64,000 bases of DNA from RCIO01 sp035555795. Lineage in GTDB: Bacteria > Pseudomonadota > Alphaproteobacteria > Rhizobiales > Rhizobiaceae. Below the pieces are notes generated by a model. It was not told the DNA's origin. It did not search any database and was given only the letters and a program-made list of their open reading frames with translations. The translations under genes were made by a program, and so were the position numbers. Position 1 is the first letter of the stretch. Each line of letters starts with the position of its first letter. Below are positions 17,059 to 25,267 of this stretch, in pieces. The DNA lies in NCBI GenBank assembly GCA_035555795.1, contig DATMGE010000039.1, positions 1-64,000 on the forward strand. Direction: 5' to 3'.

Positions 17059-18453
17059 TCAGCCACCCCCGGATGGAACATTGCCAAACAGCATGTTCAA
17101 TCCTTCGGCCATGGTCGGATGGGCGAGGATAGCCTCCCGCAGCGCGGTATAGGGAAGACCAGCCATCATCGCGGTCTGCACCACGGCCATCACCTCGCCA
17201 GCTTCCGATCCGATCATGGTGAAGCCAAGGATCTGGTCGTTGGTATCGACCAGCGCCTTCATGAACCCGTCGGATTCCGATGTCGTTCGCGTCCGCAAGA
17301 CCGCTTTCATGGGAAGCTTCGCCACCCGCATCGCCACGCCTTTGGCGCGCGCCTCTTCCTCGCTCATCCCTATCCTGGCAAGCGGCGGGTCGATGAACAT
17401 GCAATAGGGCGTCATCCGATCTTTGGTCGAACGGTTGCCGCCCTTCAGACTGTCGCGGATCACCCGGAAATCATCGAGTGACATATGGGTGAATTGCGGA
17501 CTTCCAGCACATTCTCCGATCGCCCAGATGTTCGGTGCTGTCGTCTCCAGTCGATCGTTGACGCGGATATAGCCGCGATCGGTAAGTTCGATGCCCACCG
17601 CTTCGAGGCCCATCCCGTCCGTGTTCGGCGTGCGGCCAGCGGCGACCAGAATATCGGTCCCCTCGATCGTCCTTCCGCCATCCGGGGTACGCGCCAGCAC
17701 ACGCACCTGTTCGCCGGATTTTCCCTCGACCCGCTCGACCTCGGCAGACAGCAGTAGTTCGACGTGTTCCGCCTCCAGGATACGCTGGATCTCGTCCGAG
17801 ACATCCGGGTCTTCGCGCTTTGCCAAGCGCGCTCCACGTTCAATGACAGTGACCCTGCTGCCGAAGCGGCGGTAGGCTTGAGCAAATTCAAGCCCCACAT
17901 AGCCGCCGCCAAGAACGATAAGGTGGCCAGGAACCCTGTCGAGTTCGAGCGCCTCGATATTGGTGAGCGGTCCGGCCTCGCCAAGGCCGGGAACCGGTGG
18001 AATGCTGGCACGGGTGCCGAGATTGAGGAACAGTTTTTCAGCGGCCAGCCGTCGTGTCCCGCCATCATTGAGCGACACCTCGACCGTCAATGGTGCGACG
18101 ATGCGCGCGGTCCCCATGATGAGTTCCGCCCCGGTAGCCTTGTACCGATCGAGGTGAAAGGCGACGAGGTCTTCGACCATGCTCCGCTTGCGCTCACGGA
18201 CTTGTCTCATGTCGACCGATATGTCGCCAGTGACGACACCGAACGCCCCGGCACGCGCGACGATGCTGGCGACACCTGCGCTCCATATTTCATTCTTGCT
18301 GGGAAGACAGTTTATGTTGGGGCAGGAACCGCCGATCCAGCGGCGTTCGATCACGGCGACCTTCTGCCCCGTCTGAGCAAGATGCCAGGCAAGATATTTG
18401 CCGCCTTCGCCGCTGCCGATGACAACGGCATCATACTGTTCCGCTTCGGGCAT
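17059..18453 (-). CDS. FAD-dependent pyridine nucleotide-disulfide oxidoreductase (dihydrolipoamide dehydrogenase/mercuric reductase-like)
   Basis: The 464-residue flavoprotein has an FAD-binding VIGSGEGGKYLAW, a redox-active disulfide C-PNIN-C in GGSCPNINCLPSK, an NAD(P)-binding GGGYVGLEFAQ, a second FAD site ending IWAIGECAG and the dimer-interface catalytic HPTMAEG near the C-terminus. That is the complete class I disulfide reductase plan. No 2-oxoacid dehydrogenase or mer genes are nearby, so its substrate is open. GAAGGGAAGAG precedes ATG 18453. Confidence 0.85.
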   Translation of the reverse strand: MPEAEQYDAVVIGSGEGGKYLAWHLAQTGQKVAVIERRWIGGSCPNINCLPSKNEIWSAGVASIVARAGAFGVVTGDISVDMRQVRERKRSMVEDLVAFHLDRYKATGAELIMGTARIVAPLTVEVSLNDGGTRRLAAEKLFLNLGTRASIPPVPGLGEAGPLTNIEALELDRVPGHLIVLGGGYVGLEFAQAYRRFGSRVTVIERGARLAKREDPDVSDEIQRILEAEHVELLLSAEVERVEGKSGEQVRVLARTPDGGRTIEGTDILVAAGRTPNTDGMGLEAVGIELTDRGYIRVNDRLETTAPNIWAIGECAGSPQFTHMSLDDFRVIRDSLKGGNRSTKDRMTPYCMFIDPPLARIGMSEEEARAKGVAMRVAKLPMKAVLRTRTTSESDGFMKALVDTNDQILGFTMIGSEAGEVMAVVQTAMMAGLPYTALREAILAHPTMAEGLNMLFGNVPSGGG

Positions 18454-18675
18454 CGCTCTTCCCTTCAAGCTGGAAATTCGACTCGTCCGCTCACCGTCCA
18501 ATATTTGCCGACCCAACTGGCAAAGTCATCCCGCCACAAGCGCCGGTCTGAATTCGTCGGCGCGGTTCGCCGGCTTGAACAAGCAGGCCAGGAGGAAGAC
18601 GAGCCTCGGCCCTTCCCGATCACATGGTCGGTTGGAGCGCCCGAAGCCTATGGCCGCTAAGCAGCATGAGCGGGC

Positions 18676-19422
18676 TCATGCCTTCACTTTCCGCGCTCGA
18701 CGGGAGTGGGCGAGCGCCTCGGCGGGAAGGCTGGACTTCAGCTCATCGAGATAATTGTAGATGGTGAAGCGCGAGACACCAAGGCTCGCCGCCGCCAGAT
18801 CAACGCTCGAGCGGATCAGGAAGAGGCCACGGCCGTTCATGTACCGCACCGCATCGATCTTGTCTTCGCGGCTCATGGCGTCGACCATCTTGCCGGTGGA
18901 AGCGATGCCGGATTCGATAATCTCGCCGACGAGGTCGTCGACATTGGCGGAATCGGTTTCCGCCGCCTGCTCGGGTTCTGACGCTTCAGCATCGATAAAG
19001 CCGCGTACCAGCGTTTCCAGTTCACGCAGCTTGCTGCGGTCCGCATTCATGCAGAGCGCCGCATAGGCACGGCCGGTTTCGTCACGGAGCACGATGCTTG
19101 TGGAATCGAGCTCGTGACCACTGCGAGCGCGGGTGCGATAATCGCTGACAATCGAGAATGCTTCGCCCTGCACCACATCCTCGCCGGACATCAGCTTCTG
19201 CAGCGCAAGGTCGTCGAACGGTCCGCTGATGATCGCGCTTCCTACCTTCCGGCCGGTGATCTGGCCATTGGCGATCGCCACCACCGAATGGCCTGGTTGA
19301 GAAAGGTCATGCAACACGATCTCGACATTGCGGCCGACGATGCGCTGCAATCCTTCCACCACCCCCTTCAGCGTCGCGATGACGAGCTGGCGTTCGCGGT
19401 CGGTGCGTGGGCTCATCATCAT
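18676..19422 (-). CDS. YheO-type PAS and HTH transcriptional regulator (DauR-like)
   Basis: The 248-residue protein has an N-terminal YheO-like PAS domain (GVVEGLQRIVGRNVEIVLHDL, later TSIVLRDETGRAYAALCMN). It also has a C-terminal HTH_22 DNA-binding domain (YMNGRGLFLIRSSVDLAAASLGVSRFTIYNYLDEL; helix-turn-helix around 205-230). Regulators of this type often control amino acid catabolism genes, for example dauR. Here it is the last gene of the aapJ-aapQ-aapM-aminotransferase-RidA unit, 19 bases after RidA, so it probably controls that unit and itself. Confidence 0.85.
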   Translation of the reverse strand: MMMSPRTDRERQLVIATLKGVVEGLQRIVGRNVEIVLHDLSQPGHSVVAIANGQITGRKVGSAIISGPFDDLALQKLMSGEDVVQGEAFSIVSDYRTRARSGHELDSTSIVLRDETGRAYAALCMNADRSKLRELETLVRGFIDAEASEPEQAAETDSANVDDLVGEIIESGIASTGKMVDAMSREDKIDAVRYMNGRGLFLIRSSVDLAAASLGVSRFTIYNYLDELKSSLPAEALAHSRRARKVKA

Positions 19423-19441
19423 GGCGTTCTCTCCGGACAGC

Positions 19442-19903
19442 TCAGTCTTCTACCTCGACGACGAGCTCGATTTCGACCGGCATGTTCATTGGCAATGAAT
19501 TGGTACCGACGGCGGCGCGGGCATGCCTGCCCCTTTCGCCGAGGACCGAGACCAGGAATTCGGACGCACCATTGATCACCAGATGCTGCTTGTCGAATTC
19601 ATCGGTGCAATTGACGTAGCCATTGAGCTTCACAATCCCCTTCACGCGATCAAGATTGCCGACGGCATGGGCGATGGCTGCCAATGCATTGATCGCAGCC
19701 AGTCGTGCAGCTTCCGCCCCCTGTTCGATTGTCATGTCGCGGCCCAGCTTGCCTTGCGCGACGATTTTGCCGTCCACGATCGGGCCCTGGCCGGAAATGT
19801 AGAGCGCGTTGCCAAGCCGCTTCACCGGCACATAGGCCGCGAGCGGCGCGGAGACGGCGGGAAGCTTCACACCGAGTTCTTCAAGACGGGCGGCGGTCGA
19901 CAT
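19442..19903 (-). CDS. RidA family protein (YjgF/YER057c/UK114)
   Basis: The 153-residue protein of the RidA family has AYVPVKRLGNALYISGQGP, and near the C-terminus GRHARAAVGTNSLPMNMPVEIELVVEV. The arginine that anchors the substrate carboxylate in RidA is present in the RHARAAVG region. RidA proteins hydrolyse 2-aminoacrylate-type enamines and imines. Being two bases downstream of a PLP enzyme suggests it clears reactive imine intermediates made there. Confidence 0.9.
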   Translation of the reverse strand: MSTAARLEELGVKLPAVSAPLAAYVPVKRLGNALYISGQGPIVDGKIVAQGKLGRDMTIEQGAEAARLAAINALAAIAHAVGNLDRVKGIVKLNGYVNCTDEFDKQHLVINGASEFLVSVLGERGRHARAAVGTNSLPMNMPVEIELVVEVED

Positions 19904-19905
19904 GG

Positions 19906-20979
19906 TCAGTTTCCCCTCGTCGTTTGCAGCATCAATTCTGCGAAACGGTCGATATCTGTTTCGTCATTGTAGAAATGCGGCGATACGCGCAGATGCACGC
20001 CCCGCGCCTCGACGCTGGCGCCCGCTTGCGACAGCCGCATCGCGACAGCCGCGGGGTCAGGCAGGCGCAGCGACAGGATACTGCCTGCGGCGCCCGGCGG
20101 CGTGGCTATGTCGAAGCCGGTCAGCTTCTCGCGCAGCCGCGCCACCAATTCGCGGTTGCGCTCGAATATCGCCGCCCAGCCGATTTCCTCCATATAGGCA
20201 AGCGAGCCATCCAGCGTTGCGAGTCCCGGATAGTTGGCATGGCTATAGGCCAACGCCCGTGACGGTGCGGGATTTGCATAGCCACGGAACACCGGCTCAA
20301 GCACCTCGCGCAGCGCCGGACTGGTAATGGCAATCGCCAGACCAAAGCCCGAAATCAGCCATTTGAAGACCGACGCGACATAGGCGTCGGCATGGCCTGC
20401 ATCGACATCCGTGCCGCCCAGCGCCTGGATGCCGTCGACGACGAGCAACGCACCCGCTCCGCAAGCGGTCTTGAGCGCGGCAAGATCGACCTTGGTGCCG
20501 GCCTCCCAGTGCACATGCGAGGCCAGCACATAGCGCGCACCGGAAGCGGCATCGGCCAGCACCGCCGTACGCGTGATCTCATCAACCACCTGCAATTCAA
20601 CCAGTGTCGCCCCGCGTGCGGCAAGAATGTCGGCGGCAGCGCGCACCGACGGAAACTCGTCGGCCATCAGCACGACGCGGTCACCTCTGGTCACCGGCAG
20701 CGAATGGGCAATCAGGTTCAGCGCCTCGGTCGTGCTGGCAGCAAAGCCGACATCATCCGCCTTCACATGGGCAAGACGAGCAACCCGCGCGCGAACCGCG
20801 CCTGCTATGGCACGCCATTCAGCTGCGCCATCATAGCCACGGCTGTACATTTTCTCGAAGAAACGCGCCACATCCTGCCCCGACCCCAGCCGGCCTATGC
20901 CGGTCGAGGCGGTGTTCAGGTAGAGGCGCTGGTCGAGGTAGGGGAAGTCGCGGCGCATCGCCACCGGGTCGAGTGCCAT
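19906..20979 (-). CDS. Class V aminotransferase-fold PLP enzyme (cysteine desulfurase/isopenicillin epimerase-like)
   Basis: The 357-residue fold-type I PLP protein begins MALDPVAMRRDFPYLDQ. It has GFAASTTEALNLIAHSL (phosphate binding), SHVHWEAGTKVDL, the cofactor-binding LLVVDGIQALGG, and the Schiff-base lysine in ASVFKWL. Its substrate is unknown; cysteine-desulfurase-like, epimerase and aminotransferase activities all occur in this fold. ATG 20979 overlaps the permease stop (ATGA), so it is translated with the transporter. The longer open frame reaching 21780 is the wrong frame of the permease. Confidence 0.85.
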   Translation of the reverse strand: MALDPVAMRRDFPYLDQRLYLNTASTGIGRLGSGQDVARFFEKMYSRGYDGAAEWRAIAGAVRARVARLAHVKADDVGFAASTTEALNLIAHSLPVTRGDRVVLMADEFPSVRAAADILAARGATLVELQVVDEITRTAVLADAASGARYVLASHVHWEAGTKVDLAALKTACGAGALLVVDGIQALGGTDVDAGHADAYVASVFKWLISGFGLAIAITSPALREVLEPVFRGYANPAPSRALAYSHANYPGLATLDGSLAYMEEIGWAAIFERNRELVARLREKLTGFDIATPPGAAGSILSLRLPDPAAVAMRLSQAGASVEARGVHLRVSPHFYNDETDIDRFAELMLQTTRGN

Positions 20980-22109
20980 CAGCGGGACCTTTTCAAACGC
21001 TTCTCCAGCGCCAGGCCGTAGCGCGACATGGAGAAACAGAAACAGAAGTAGATGAAGGCAACGAACAGATATGCCTCTGTACCAAAGCCCTGCCAGGCCG
21101 GCTCGCCGACGGAGCGCTGCCCCGCATTGAGCAGGTCGAAGATGCCGATGATCGTGACCAGCGAGGTCGCCTTGAAGAAGGCTATGCACAGGCTGACTAT
21201 CGGCGGCAGCACCAGCGTCAGCGCCTGTGGCAGAACAATGAGAAACATCTTCTGCCAATAGGTCAGGCCAAGCGCATCGGCTGCCTCGCCTTGCCCCTCG
21301 CCCACCGCCTGCAGGCCGCCGCGAATGGTCTCGGCAAGATAGGCGGCGATGAACAGGACAATGCCCATCTGAGCGCGCAGCAGCTTCGACACCGTGATGC
21401 CCTCCGGCAGGAACAGCGGGAACATGACGCTCGCCATGAACAGCACGCTGATCAGCGGGATACCGCGGACGATCTCGACATAGAGGGTGCAGACGAGCCG
21501 CAGGACCGGACTGGCGGTAGAGATGCGGCCCAGTGCCACGACGATCGCCAGCGGAAAGGCCAGCACGATGCCGAACGTCGACAGGATGAGCGTAACCGGC
21601 AGGCCACCCCACTGGTCCTCGGTCACGGTGCGCAGCCCGGCGATGCCCCCATGCATCAGCACGCCGATGGCCACCAGCGCCGCCAGCCAGAGCAGCACCA
21701 GCCTGCGGCCCCACCAGCGCCGGTTGGCGGAGGCGATATACATGGCGACGAAAATCGCGATGCAGAGCGCCGGCCGCCATTGCTCATCATATGGGTAGAT
21801 GCCGAACAGGATGAACCGGTACTTCTCCGCGATCAGCGCCCAGCAGGCGCCGACGCCCGGCATACGGCATGCCTGCGTATCGGCGATGGTATTGCCGGGT
21901 AGCCACCAGATGGCGTCGACCACCGCCCAGTCGAAGAAGGCGATCGCCGCGCGGGCTATGAGGAGCATCATGACGACGGTGACAACTGCCGAGAGCCATG
22001 AACTGAACAGGTTGTCATGCAGCCAGGCGATCATGCCTCGCTTGCCCTCGGGGGCCGGCTCGTCCGGCAGCGGGGTGAAATCCAGTGCGTCGCTACACGG
22101 CGCGGTCAT
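20979..22109 (-). CDS. aapM: General amino acid ABC transporter permease, AapM-like
   Basis: The 376-residue inner membrane protein has several hydrophobic helices, a long periplasmic insert containing paired cysteines (TQACRMPGVGACWAL) and the cytoplasmic EAA loop EAADALGLTYWQKMFLIVLPQA. The inserted N-terminal half and the length match AapM of the rhizobial general L-amino acid permease. Its start overlaps the AapQ-like gene by four bases. The substrate in this operon may differ from that of the classical Aap system. Confidence 0.86.
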   Translation of the reverse strand: MTAPCSDALDFTPLPDEPAPEGKRGMIAWLHDNLFSSWLSAVVTVVMMLLIARAAIAFFDWAVVDAIWWLPGNTIADTQACRMPGVGACWALIAEKYRFILFGIYPYDEQWRPALCIAIFVAMYIASANRRWWGRRLVLLWLAALVAIGVLMHGGIAGLRTVTEDQWGGLPVTLILSTFGIVLAFPLAIVVALGRISTASPVLRLVCTLYVEIVRGIPLISVLFMASVMFPLFLPEGITVSKLLRAQMGIVLFIAAYLAETIRGGLQAVGEGQGEAADALGLTYWQKMFLIVLPQALTLVLPPIVSLCIAFFKATSLVTIIGIFDLLNAGQRSVGEPAWQGFGTEAYLFVAFIYFCFCFSMSRYGLALEKRLKRSR

Positions 22110-23272
22110 CGCGTCACCAGCGCAATGCGGCGGTTATACCAGTTCATGAAGGCGCTGACCGCGAGGCTGATGCTCAAGAAAGCAAGCATTATAATGACGA
22201 TGCCCTCGATTGCCTGCCCGGTATCGCTGATGGCGACGTTGACCAGGCTCACCAGGTCCGGATACCCGACCGCGACCGCGAGCGAGCTGTTCTTGGTGGC
22301 ACCAAGATATTCACTGGCGAGCGGCGGCACGATGATACGCAGCGCCTGAGGCATGATCACCTTGCGCACCGTGGTCCATGGATGCAGGCCGAGCGAACGG
22401 GCGGCCTCCCATTGACCCTGCGCCACGCCCTGGACGCCGGCCCGCACGATCTCGGCGATGAAAGCGGACGTGTAGAAAGTCAGGCCGATCACCAGCGCGG
22501 AAAGTTCAGGCGTCAGCGCCGCGCCGCCACGAAAGTTGAGGCCCTGCAACTGCGGCCAGTCCAGCGCAAGCGTCGAGCGGGTCAGCCAGGCTGCGATCAG
22601 CGGCGGTAACAGGATGATCGCCAGCCGCAGCGGCCAGGATATTTGCTTTACAGAGAATCCGCCGGCGCGCAGGAGACGCGGCAGCGCCAGCGCGGCAACG
22701 AGACCGGCAGCCAGCGCGAGCCATACCCAGCCATCGACGGCAAATGTCGGCACGCGAATGCCGCGGTTCGACACGAACACGCCGCCACCCAGGGCAAGCG
22801 CGCCGCGCGGCGGCGGCAACTGCAGCAGGAGCTGGTACCAGAAGATCAGCTGCACCAGCACCGGCACGTTGCGCACCACCTCGACATAGACGCCGGCGCT
22901 GCGCGACAGGAGCCAGTTTGGCGACAGCCGTGACAATCCGATGGCGGTGCCGAGCACGGTCGAAAGTGCGATGACGACGGCAGAAACTGTTAGCGTGTTG
23001 AGGAAGCCGATGAGGAGCGCACGGCCATAGCTGTTGACGCCGGGGGTGAAGTCCAGCCAGCTGTGATTGATCGGCTGCGCCAGCGGCGTAGCGAGGAAAG
23101 CGAAGCCCGTGGTGATGCCCCGAGCCCGCAGATTGGCGAGTGTGGTGTCGACAAGGAACCAGGCGACCGCCGCGATGCCGAGAACGATCAGCACCTGCGT
23201 GGCCAGCACCCGCGCCGGTGGCAGCCGCCGCGGCCTGTGCAATTCGGCCGATGCCTTGGTCCTGATGTTCAT
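22106..23272 (-). CDS. aapQ: General amino acid ABC transporter permease, AapQ-like
   Basis: The 388-residue inner membrane permease has TM segments from residue about 25. It shows the insert NHSWLDFTPGVNSYGRALLIG typical of AapQ, the polar amino acid permease core (GFLNTLTVSAVVIALSTVLGT) and the EAA loop EAARSLGLHPWTTVRKVIMPQALR. It forms a heterodimer with the overlapping AapM-like protein. A 26-bp palindrome separates it from the upstream binding-protein gene. Confidence 0.88.
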   Translation of the reverse strand: MNIRTKASAELHRPRRLPPARVLATQVLIVLGIAAVAWFLVDTTLANLRARGITTGFAFLATPLAQPINHSWLDFTPGVNSYGRALLIGFLNTLTVSAVVIALSTVLGTAIGLSRLSPNWLLSRSAGVYVEVVRNVPVLVQLIFWYQLLLQLPPPRGALALGGGVFVSNRGIRVPTFAVDGWVWLALAAGLVAALALPRLLRAGGFSVKQISWPLRLAIILLPPLIAAWLTRSTLALDWPQLQGLNFRGGAALTPELSALVIGLTFYTSAFIAEIVRAGVQGVAQGQWEAARSLGLHPWTTVRKVIMPQALRIIVPPLASEYLGATKNSSLAVAVGYPDLVSLVNVAISDTGQAIEGIVIIMLAFLSISLAVSAFMNWYNRRIALVTR

Positions 23273-23300
23273 TCCGTCTCGCTACCCGGAGCGGTAGGAT

Positions 23301-23326
23301 GACTGGAAGCCACGTGGCTTCCAGTC
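23301..23326. promoter_or_regulatory. 26-bp perfect palindrome between aapJ and aapQ
   Basis: The arms GACTGGAAGCCAC (23301-23313) and GTGGCTTCCAGTC (23314-23326) are exact reverse complements. In RNA this forms a very stable hairpin ten bases after the aapJ stop. Such intercistronic hairpins in ABC operons commonly stabilise the binding-protein message or partly stop transcription, which would give more binding protein than permease. There is no T-tract after it on the minus strand. Confidence 0.75.
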
Positions 23327-23335
23327 GGCGTCATA

Positions 23336-24367
23336 TCAACGGAACGGCGGGGCGTATTGGAGGCCACCCTTGGTCCAGACATTGTTCATGCCACGATCGA
23401 CACCAACGATGTTGCGGTCCCACATTTCGCCAAAATTGCCGACCTGCCCGATGATATTCGCCACCCAGTCGTTGGACAGGCCCAACGACTGACCGAGGTC
23501 GCCTTCGACACCCATCAGCCGCTTGATGCGCGGATCCTCGCTATTCTTGGCCTTGTCGACATCGGTGCTCTTGATGTCGAGGATTTCGGCCTGCACCATC
23601 GCGAAGTGGGTCCAGCGCACGATATCGAACCAGCGCTCGTCGCCCTTGCGCACCACGCCACCGAGCGGCTCTGCCGTCAGGCGCTCCGGCAAGATAACGA
23701 AGTCGTCGGATTTGTCGCCTTGGGTCGCCTTGAACGCGGCGAGCGACGAGGCGTCGGACATATAGGCGTCGCAGCGGTCGGACAGGAAGGCGTTGCGCGC
23801 CTCTTCGCCCTGCGCCAGCACGACCGGCGTATACTTCATGTTGTGGGCAGTGAAAAACTCCTGCAACGACATCTCGCCGGTGCCGCCGGTGAGCACGCAA
23901 ATGCTGCCACCGTCGAGGCCCGAGGCGTTCTCGATGTTCAGCGACTTCTTCACGATGAAGCCGAGGCCGTCATAATAATAGATGTTCGGGAAGAGCAGGC
24001 CCGACTTGCTCTCGCGCGTCATCGTCCATGTGACATTGGCATAGAGGACGTCGACCTCGCCCGACTGCAGGGCGGTCAGGCGCTGAGCCGGCGCCAGCAT
24101 CACCCATTTCACCTTTTCCGCATCGCCCAGCGTAGCGGCAGCCACTGCCCGGCATTGGTCGGCATCGATACCGCGCATCACGCCCTGGCTGTCCGGCAGG
24201 GAAAAGCCGGGGCTGGTGCCGATCACACCGCAAATCACCATACCGCGCTGCTTGACGGTCTCCAGCGTCTTCGACGGCGCCTGAGCCACATCCTGGGCCC
24301 CGGCGACATTCGCTGCGACCATCCCGCCGATCGCCGCGGCCAATCCCATCAATCTCTTAAATCTCAT
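23336..24367 (-). CDS. aapJ: Amino acid ABC transporter substrate-binding protein, AapJ-like
   Basis: The 343-residue periplasmic protein has a signal peptide (LMGLAAAIGGMVAANVAGAQ) and the SBP family 3 pattern: TLETVKQRGMVICGVIG, PGFSLPDSQGVMRGIDADQCRAVAAA, then YANVTWTMTRE. It ends in the AapJ-like tail DRNIVGVDRGMNNVWTKGG. I choose ATG 24367 because GGGAGG lies at good spacing; ATG 24370 is adjacent. It is the first gene of the six-gene unit. No cognate ATPase gene follows. Confidence 0.92.
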   Translation of the reverse strand: MRFKRLMGLAAAIGGMVAANVAGAQDVAQAPSKTLETVKQRGMVICGVIGTSPGFSLPDSQGVMRGIDADQCRAVAAATLGDAEKVKWVMLAPAQRLTALQSGEVDVLYANVTWTMTRESKSGLLFPNIYYYDGLGFIVKKSLNIENASGLDGGSICVLTGGTGEMSLQEFFTAHNMKYTPVVLAQGEEARNAFLSDRCDAYMSDASSLAAFKATQGDKSDDFVILPERLTAEPLGGVVRKGDERWFDIVRWTHFAMVQAEILDIKSTDVDKAKNSEDPRIKRLMGVEGDLGQSLGLSNDWVANIIGQVGNFGEMWDRNIVGVDRGMNNVWTKGGLQYAPPFR

Positions 24368-24501
24368 CATCTTCCTCCCGATTGCAATGGCACCCATCGC
24401 GGGCACCGTATCAACAGAGTGTAGAAGTAAGCAACAGAATGTTGTGTGCCGGAGATCAAAACGGCCTGCAGCATGGGGCTATGCCCGGCTGCATGAGATC
24501 G

Positions 24502-24873
24502 CTAGTCACCGCGGCAATTTGCAGGGCACGATGCATGCGCGGCACGGCTGTCCGAGGGAGCTTGTTCGCGCTCGGACATGCCATAGTCACGCATGACGCT
24601 AGCGATGCGCAGGCGGTATCCGCTGAAAATGCCAGCCCGCCCCCTCGCCTGCGCCTGTCTGTGCTCGACCGTATTGCGCCATCGGATGACAGCATCTTCG
24701 TTCTCGAAGAATGATAACGAAAGTACCTTTCCCGGATTGGCGATGCTTCGGAACCGCTCGACCGAAATGAACCCTTCGATCCCGTCGAGAAGCGGCCGCA
24801 ACTCGGCGGCAATATCGAGATAGGCAGCCTCCTGCCCTTCCGCCGGTTCAACCTCGAAGATGACCGCGATCAT
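24502..24873 (-). CDS. Antibiotic biosynthesis monooxygenase (ABM) domain protein
   Basis: The 123-residue protein begins MIAVIFEVEPAEGQEAAYLDIA, the ferredoxin-like fold of ABM-type small oxygenases and related dimeric alpha/beta barrels. It continues FISVERFRSIANPGKVLSLSFFENEDAV and RAGIFSGYRLRIASVMRDYGM. No cofactor site can be read. It overlaps the preceding NIPSNAP gene by four bases, so the pair is one operon facing the ArsR regulator. Confidence 0.8.
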   Translation of the reverse strand: MIAVIFEVEPAEGQEAAYLDIAAELRPLLDGIEGFISVERFRSIANPGKVLSLSFFENEDAVIRWRNTVEHRQAQARGRAGIFSGYRLRIASVMRDYGMSEREQAPSDSRAAHASCPANCRGD

Positions 24874-25193
24874 GACTTGCTCCCATGTGGTGCAGAGACC
24901 AACTTGAGGAACGTCCGGTCTTCGCGAAGGAGGAACCGCTCGCGCATCGCAAACTCATAGTTCTCCCGACCGAGCGGGTCGGCTGCCAGTCGTGCGCGAT
25001 AAGTCTCGTAGGCTGCAAGACTGGCGATATTGTAGATTCCATAGGCTAGCGTGGTCGATCCTTCATGCGGCGCGAAATAGCCAATCAGATCCGCACCGCA
25101 ACGCGGGATCGCCTGCCCCCAGTTGCGGGCGTACCGGGCGAACTGCTCTTTCTTGGACGGGTCGATGTGATAGCGGATGACACAGGTCAGCAT
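24870..25193 (-). CDS. NIPSNAP family protein
   Basis: The 107-residue dimeric alpha/beta-barrel protein begins MLTCVIRYHIDPSKKEQFARYA and contains GYFAPHEGSTTLAYGIYNIASLAAYETYRARLAADP, a NIPSNAP pattern. Start ATG 25193 has GGGAGAAGG upstream; an in-frame ATG at 25247 is not needed. It precedes and overlaps the ABM gene. Biochemical role is unknown; this gene trio of NIPSNAP, ABM and ArsR suggests oxidative handling of a small inducer molecule. Confidence 0.85.
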   Translation of the reverse strand: MLTCVIRYHIDPSKKEQFARYARNWGQAIPRCGADLIGYFAPHEGSTTLAYGIYNIASLAAYETYRARLAADPLGRENYEFAMRERFLLREDRTFLKLVSAPHGSKS

Positions 25194-25245
25194 GGCGGCC
25201 TTCTCCCGTTGTTTCAACCCGATCATAAGGGGTGTTGCACCGTAC

Positions 25246-25261
25246 ATGTTTCGGCTAACAT
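25246..25261. promoter_or_regulatory. Candidate ArsR-type operator
   Basis: An inverted repeat ATGTT (25246-25250), six bases, AACAT (25257-25261) lies between the divergent NIPSNAP and ArsR genes, six bases before the regulator ATG. The position suits repression of both directions, but the arms are short. Confidence 0.4.
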
Positions 25262-25267
25262 CGAACT

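Noticed and set aside
19906..21780. Apparent fusion of the PLP enzyme with an N-terminal extension of about 270 residues
   Set aside because: The extension is the wrong frame of the aapM permease; the enzyme starts at ATG 20979 in an ATGA overlap.
20604..21902. Open frame of 432 codons antisense to the PLP enzyme and AapM-like genes
   Set aside because: Its composition (many Arg, Gln, His) is typical of shadow frames and it crosses two real genes.
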